Assembly (NCBI GenBank): GCA_905233765.1
Contig: CAJOCU010000012.1
Location: 51,180 to 115,179, forward strand
Length of the DNA: 64,000 nt
Direction of reading: 5' to 3'
From: an uncultured Bacteroidaceae bacterium
GTDB taxonomy: Bacteria; Bacteroidota; Bacteroidia; Bacteroidales; Bacteroidaceae
Part shown: in pieces, positions 59,820 through 64,000 of the stretch
Numbering within the stretch: the first letter of the stretch is position 1
Layout: the number at the start of each line of letters is the position of its first letter
The notes under the pieces: generated by a model
The model's input: only the letters and a program-made list of their open reading frames with translations
Databases searched by the model: none
What the model was told of the DNA's origin: nothing
Position numbers and translations under genes: made by a program

Positions 59820-59934
59820 GGATTCCATCACGATGTGGGAGCCATCTCATCATGATGTGACAATCATTCCATCATGATGGAACAATCATTCAATCATGAT
59901 GGAATAATCATTCAATGATGATGGAATGATGAAC
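59820..59934. repeat. Cluster of CATCATGATG-type palindromes
   Basis: TTCCATCATGATGGAA (59867-59882) is perfect; flanking copies differ slightly (CATCACGATG, TCATCATGATGTGA, ATTCAATCATGATGGAAT, CATTCAATGATGATGGAATG) and are spaced ~21 nt apart, with AATCATT linkers. No gene is seen in 59767-60145. Confidence 0.85.
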
Positions 59935-60115
59935 ACGTTGGGATGTTAGGGGCGGAAGAAGGTGAGGCAGGCCCCTTTCTCGCCTTTTCCTTGCATCCCC
60001 TCCACTTTAACCCTTTCCATTCTGAAAGCCACCGCTCCTACGTGCCATCTACAACCATTTTCAGGCGAGTAAGGTAAAAAATTGAGATTCTTATGGCTGA
60101 TTCGCAAGACTTTCT

Positions 60116-60123
60116 TACTTTTG
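60116..60123 (+). promoter_or_regulatory. -7 box TACTTTTG for the 60164 gene
   Basis: TACTTTTG, 40 nt before ATG 60164 and 22 nt before the alternative ATG 60146. Confidence 0.55.
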
Positions 60124-60163
60124 CAGCGAATATAAATGGAATATCATGCCTGGAACGGTAAAA

Positions 60164-61120
60164 ATGAAAAGATATTTATCAAGCATATTGATTGTGCTTT
60201 TAAGTGCTGTATCGTATGCCCAGATACAAGATGAATACCTTTGGCTTAAGGGTACAGGCGATTTCTATATTAACTTCAACAACAGCTATTGTCAGTTAGA
60301 GTATTCTTTTGATAAGGTCACATGGAATGAGGCTGTGCTCACTTCTGCAGACAAATTCTCAACATTTACAAAGATTCCAGCTAATACAAAGGTCTATTTC
60401 AAAGGCATCAATGACGAGAAGAATACATATTGGGGTGCTGACTGGTGGGGGTGTATTCGGACTACGACAGAAGCCATGTACTCTTCTAATAGTGGAAACG
60501 CGAGGTTTGATGGTAAAGACCCCAACGGGAACTATATCATCGCAGGAGGCAATATGCTCTCTATCGTCTTTGGAGATGACTTCACGGAAAATCGACAATC
60601 AGCAGTTTATTCTACATTAAGTCGTGTGTTGATGGGCAATGGGTTGATAAGAGATGCCAGCAACTTGTACATAATGCCAGGAGAATATGGAACAAATAAT
60701 GCTAGCTTCAAAAGCTATGGAAATCAATATGGAACTTTCCAATGGTGCTTTAATATGACAGATGGCCCTCACGTGAAATATCTTTCTAAGGACTTGTTTA
60801 CCGAGTGTAAAAACTTACGTCAAATATGGTATGAAGGGGATGGAAGTGAGACGGATGTCGCCTGGTTTGATTCAAATACGAGTTCTGAAGTTGAAGAATT
60901 AGTAATATATGTTCCTGAGGGCGTTACGATAAAGAATATGCCTGCGAAGGCTGTTGTACAAACAGCTACAAATATTCATCTCGTCCCATTTAATAAGGAC
61001 ACGAAGGACACAGTAAAACAAGTGTACAACGTCAACGGCCAATCTTTGGGGCAACTTCAGCGAGGCTTGAACATCATTCGAACCTTAGACGGCAGCACCC
61101 ACAAGGTGCTGGTGAAGTAA
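60164..61120 (+). CDS. Secreted protein (318 aa) with sorting-type tail
   Basis: The start MKRYLSSILIVLLSAVSYAQ at 60164 gives a clean signal peptide; an ATG at 60146 would add MPGTVK. The body is beta-rich with aromatic residues (YLWLKGTGDFYINF, YSFDKVTWNEAV, YWGADWWGCIRTTTEAM), similar to bacterial surface leucine-rich-repeat/BspA companions (LYIMPGEYGTNN, LFTECKNLRQIWYEGDG). The tail reads VYNVNGQSLGQ...THKVLVK, a diverged version of the tail in the other secreted proteins. Function unknown. It is the only one of the tail-bearing plus-strand genes without a small-protein gene after it. Confidence 0.82.
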   Translation: MKRYLSSILIVLLSAVSYAQIQDEYLWLKGTGDFYINFNNSYCQLEYSFDKVTWNEAVLTSADKFSTFTKIPANTKVYFKGINDEKNTYWGADWWGCIRTTTEAMYSSNSGNARFDGKDPNGNYIIAGGNMLSIVFGDDFTENRQSAVYSTLSRVLMGNGLIRDASNLYIMPGEYGTNNASFKSYGNQYGTFQWCFNMTDGPHVKYLSKDLFTECKNLRQIWYEGDGSETDVAWFDSNTSSEVEELVIYVPEGVTIKNMPAKAVVQTATNIHLVPFNKDTKDTVKQVYNVNGQSLGQLQRGLNIIRTLDGSTHKVLVK

Positions 61121-61153
61121 TCCTTCACGAAAAAAATTTTGCGGAAAACCCTA

Positions 61154-61197
61154 CGAACCGTCCGCCAGACTGCTGGCGGAGGGTTCGCAGTTTTTTT
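61154..61197. terminator. Terminator after the 60164 gene
   Basis: CGAACCGTCCGCCAG / CTGGCGGAGGGTTCG, 14 of 15 pairs, 4-nt loop ACTG, followed by TTTTTTT. Stem size is like the in-gene hairpins. Confidence 0.85.
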
Positions 61198-61327
61198 CAC
61201 GAAACTTGGTCTCGTACTAGTTCCTCAATCCTGTCAGGTCAAACTGATAGACATTGTCTGCAACTTGGACTTGTTCGAGGAAGGCAATCATATAGATGGA
61301 ATAATAGGTGATGTGTGTTTTATTCGA

Positions 61328-64000
61328 TCAGCTGAACGTGAGGTGGTCGGCGGCGGCATCGACACGGATGGGATGGTCGCGGTTGACGGTGCCGGCGAGG
61401 ATGGCCTTGGAGAGGTCGTTGAGGAGCAGGCGCTGGATGGCGCGCTTCACGGGACGGGCACCAAACTCGGGGTCGTAGCCCTCGCGCGTCAGCAGGTCGA
61501 TAGCGGCGTCGGTGAGTGCGAGCGTGATGCCATTCTGGCTGAGCATCTTCTGCACGGCGCTGACCTGCAGCTTCACCACTTCGCGGATCTCGCTCTGCGT
61601 GAGCGGCTCGAACATGATGGTCTCATCGATACGGTTCAGGAACTCCGGGCGGATGGTGCGCTTAAGCATGTCGAGGACATGGGCTTTGACCTCTTCAAGC
61701 ACGGCCCCCCTTACGGCCCCCGAGGGGGCTTCTATTCCATTGTTGCCAGAGGACTTTTCAGCCGTGTCCCCCTCGGGGGACGACAGGGGGGCCAATTTCT
61801 CCCTGATATACTCACTGCCGAGGTTGGAGGTGAGGATGATGATGGTGTTCTTGAAGTTGACGGTGCGGCCTTTGTTGTCGGTCAGACGACCGTCGTCGAG
61901 CACCTGCAGCAACGTGTTGAACACATCGGGGTGCGCCTTCTCAATCTCATCGAAGAGGACCACGCTGTAGGGCTTGCGGCGCACGGCCTCGGTGAGCTGT
62001 CCGCCCTCGTCGTAACCCACATATCCCGGAGGGGCACCGATGAGTCGGCTGACGCTGTGCTTCTCCTGATATTCGCTCATATCGATACGCGTCATCATCG
62101 TTTCGTCGTCGAACAGGAACTCTGCGAGCGCCTTGGCCAGCTCGGTCTTACCGACACCCGTGGTGCCAAGGAAGATGAACGAGCCGATGGGGCGCTTCGG
62201 GTCTTGCAGCCCGGCACGCGAGCGGCGCACGGCATCGGCGACGGCACGGATAGCCTCGTCCTGCCCGATGACCCGCTTGTGCAGTTCCTCCTCCAGGTGC
62301 AGGAGCTTCTCACGCTCGCTCTGCAGCATCTTCGACACGGGGATGCCCGTCCAGCGGCTCACCACCTCAGCGATGTCGTCGGCGGTCACTTCCTCCTTGA
62401 CCATCGCCTCGGCGCCTTGTGCCGAGCGCAGCTGCTCCTGAATCTTCTGGATCTCCGCCTCGAGGGCCTGCAGGCTGCCGTAGCGGATTTCCGCCACGCG
62501 GCCGTAGTTGCCTTCGCGCTCGGCGCGGTCGGCCTCGAACTTCAGCTGCTCTATCTGCTGCTTGTTGGCCTGTATCTTAGCAAGAAGGCCCTTCTCGCCT
62601 TCCCACTTGGCCTTCATCTGCTGCTCCTGCTCTTTGAGGTCGGCGATGTCCTTGTTCAGCTGCTGGAGCTTGTCGGAAGCGGGAGAACCGCTTCCCGCAC
62701 TGCCCTCCGCTTCGCGGCGGATGGCTTCGCGCTCTATCTCCAACTGCTTCAGGCGGCGGGTGATCTCGTCGAGCTCCTCGGGCACGCTGTCGCGCTCCAT
62801 GCGGAGCTTAGCGGCGGCTTCGTCCATCAGGTCGATGGCCTTATCGGGCAGGAAGCGGTCGGTGATATAGCGGTTGGAGAGCTCCACGGCGGCGATGATG
62901 GCATCGTCCTGGATACGCACACGGTGGTGGTTCTCGTAGCGCTCCTTCAGACCACGCAGGATGGAGATGCTGGAGAGCGTGTCCGGCTCATCTACCATCA
63001 CACTCTGGAAGCGGCGCTCCAACGCCTTGTCCTTCTCGAAGTACTTCTGGTACTCGTCGAGGGTCGTAGCACCGATGGCGCGCAGCTCGCCACGTGCCAG
63101 TGCGGGCTTCAGGATGTTGGCGGCGTCCATGGCGCCCTCACTCTTGCCGGCACCCACGAGGGTGTGAATCTCATCGATGAACAGGATGATACGGCCCTCG
63201 CTCTTCGTCACCTCGTTGATGACGCTCTTCAGACGCTCCTCGAACTCGCCTTTGTACTTGGCACCGGCGATGAGGGCGCCCATATCGAGCGAGAAGAGCT
63301 GCTTCTCGCGCAGGTTCTCAGGCACGTCGCCACGCAGGATGCGATGCGCGAGTCCCTCCACGATGGCTGTCTTACCCGTACCCGGCTCACCAATGAGGAT
63401 CGGGTTGTTCTTCGTGCGGCGCGACAGGATCTGCAGCACCCGACGGATCTCCTCGTCGCGACCGATGACGGGGTCGAGCTTTCCAGCGCGCGCTTCCTCT
63501 ATCAGATTACGCGCGTACTTCGAGAGGCTCTGGTAGGTGTCCTCGCTGGACTGCGACTTCACCTGCTGCCCGCCACGCAGCTCGCGGATGGCGGCGCCGA
63601 GGTCTTTCTCCGTGACGCCCGCGTCCTTCAGGATCTTGGCGGCGGTGCAGCTGCTGCCCACGAGAGCCAACAGCATCACCTCCAGGCTGACGAACTCGTC
63701 GCCCTGCTTGCCCGCCAGCTCCTCGGCGCGCGTCAGGATGGTATTGGTTTCACGAGCCAGATACGGCTCGCCGCCCTCCACACGCGGCAGACTCTGCAGC
63801 TGCGCCTCCAGGGCCTGGCTGACAGCCTGCTCGTTGACAGAGAGCTTACGGAACAGGAACTGAACGACCTGCTGACCGGTCTTCATGATGGCGGCAAGCA
63901 GATGCTCCGGCTCGATGGCCTGCTGCCTGCGGGCCTCAGCCGTGCGCACGGCCTCCTGTATGGCCTCCTGCGCTTTGATGGTAAACTTGTCGAAATTCAT
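61328..64000 (-). CDS. clpB: ATP-dependent chaperone ClpB
   Basis: Disaggregase that works with DnaK. Complete: ATG at the window edge, [19 protein letters not shown]-domain (1-145), first AAA+ with Walker A GEPGTGKT (~206), coiled-coil middle domain (~410-530), second AAA+ with GTTGVGKT (~612) and [30 protein letters not shown]. 890 residues against ~860; the extra ~30 ([18 protein letters not shown]... AVRGAV, ~735-767) are coded by a GC-rich inverted doublet. The insertion lies between the [10 protein letters not shown] strand and the helix before [12 protein letters not shown]. Confidence 0.95.
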   Translation of the reverse strand: MNFDKFTIKAQEAIQEAVRTAEARRQQAIEPEHLLAAIMKTGQQVVQFLFRKLSVNEQAVSQALEAQLQSLPRVEGGEPYLARETNTILTRAEELAGKQGDEFVSLEVMLLALVGSSCTAAKILKDAGVTEKDLGAAIRELRGGQQVKSQSSEDTYQSLSKYARNLIEEARAGKLDPVIGRDEEIRRVLQILSRRTKNNPILIGEPGTGKTAIVEGLAHRILRGDVPENLREKQLFSLDMGALIAGAKYKGEFEERLKSVINEVTKSEGRIILFIDEIHTLVGAGKSEGAMDAANILKPALARGELRAIGATTLDEYQKYFEKDKALERRFQSVMVDEPDTLSSISILRGLKERYENHHRVRIQDDAIIAAVELSNRYITDRFLPDKAIDLMDEAAAKLRMERDSVPEELDEITRRLKQLEIEREAIRREAEGSAGSGSPASDKLQQLNKDIADLKEQEQQMKAKWEGEKGLLAKIQANKQQIEQLKFEADRAEREGNYGRVAEIRYGSLQALEAEIQKIQEQLRSAQGAEAMVKEEVTADDIAEVVSRWTGIPVSKMLQSEREKLLHLEEELHKRVIGQDEAIRAVADAVRRSRAGLQDPKRPIGSFIFLGTTGVGKTELAKALAEFLFDDETMMTRIDMSEYQEKHSVSRLIGAPPGYVGYDEGGQLTEAVRRKPYSVVLFDEIEKAHPDVFNTLLQVLDDGRLTDNKGRTVNFKNTIIILTSNLGSEYIREKLAPLSSPEGDTAEKSSGNNGIEAPSGAVRGAVLEEVKAHVLDMLKRTIRPEFLNRIDETIMFEPLTQSEIREVVKLQVSAVQKMLSQNGITLALTDAAIDLLTREGYDPEFGARPVKRAIQRLLLNDLSKAILAGTVNRDHPIRVDAAADHLTFS
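61703..61793. repeat. GC-rich inverted doublet in clpB
   Basis: 61703-61729 (GGCCCCCCTTACGGCCCCCG...) and 61767-61793 (reverse complement GGCCCCCCTGTCGTCCCCCG...) share tail and CCCCCGAGGGGG hairpin; 37 bp between them. Confidence 0.88.

Noticed and set aside
59820..59934. CRISPR-like array
   Set aside because: Repeats are short palindromes with variable copies and very short spacers; no cas genes are present.
61217..61327. 36-codon open frame directly after and in frame with the clpB stop
   Set aside because: It looks protein-like (YYSIYMIAFLEQVQVADNVYQF) but has no start, and clpB ends normally at 61328. It may be a remnant or chance.

Overview
The window looks like chromosome of a Bacteroidales bacterium, most likely Prevotella or a close relative. 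Evidence: repeated sigma-ABfr -7 boxes (TAnnTTTG), Bacteroidetes-only families (DUF4290, lipoprotein TamL beside TamB, FeoA-FeoB fusion with a Cys-rich partner), and secreted proteins ending in a (I/V)YN(L/V)xGQ...NGKK(V/I)LVK tail that resembles a type IX sorting tail. No rRNA, CRISPR, prophage, transposase or SusC/SusD pair was seen. One tRNA gene (Ala, CGC) is present.

Layout. 1-13.2 kb and 16.4-26.4 kb hold secreted and glycan-active genes. They comprise the end of a secreted protein, an exported KduI-type isomerase with an orphan galactitol-type EIIC, a wrecked GH31 gene, two very large secreted proteins, a GH43 arabinanase-like protein, an OmpA-like lipoprotein and an 1827-residue GH20-GH33 fusion. 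From 26.4 kb on the content is mainly housekeeping: FAD dehydrogenase; TamB-TamL; YicC-Gmk-NadD; TsaB; DUF4290; MurA-RimM-Dxr-RseP; a GH2 beta-galactosidase-like enzyme; IspD, DJ-1 and PdxJ; tRNA-Ala with NAD kinase, an ABC exporter and a BASS-type transporter; GroES-GroEL; a damaged RecG; FeoAB; a secreted protein; and ClpB. Sialidase/hexosaminidase, beta-galactosidase and uronate isomerase together suggest life on host or plant glycans.

The strongest unexplained signals are repeats and a small-protein family. (1) A GC-rich element of about 35 nt (C-rich tail plus CCCCTCCC/GGGAGGGG hairpin), single or as inverted doublets like REPINs, sits between genes and in frame inside kduI, the EIIC gene, radA, tamB, dxr, ispD, a transporter gene, feoB and clpB. 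(2) A second hairpin class with a 13-20 bp stem and a 3-4 nt loop is found in radA, the FAD dehydrogenase and ispD and also as terminators. (3) Three intergenic regions carry clusters of locus-specific short palindromes. (4) Period-7 repeats fill many gaps and enter several coding regions. (5) Three small proteins (56, 50 and 60 aa) with an MKK-x-Y...P start and an acidic Trp-containing end each follow a large tail-bearing secreted protein; two of these units also share their 3' flank, and their promoters share an extended -33 element.
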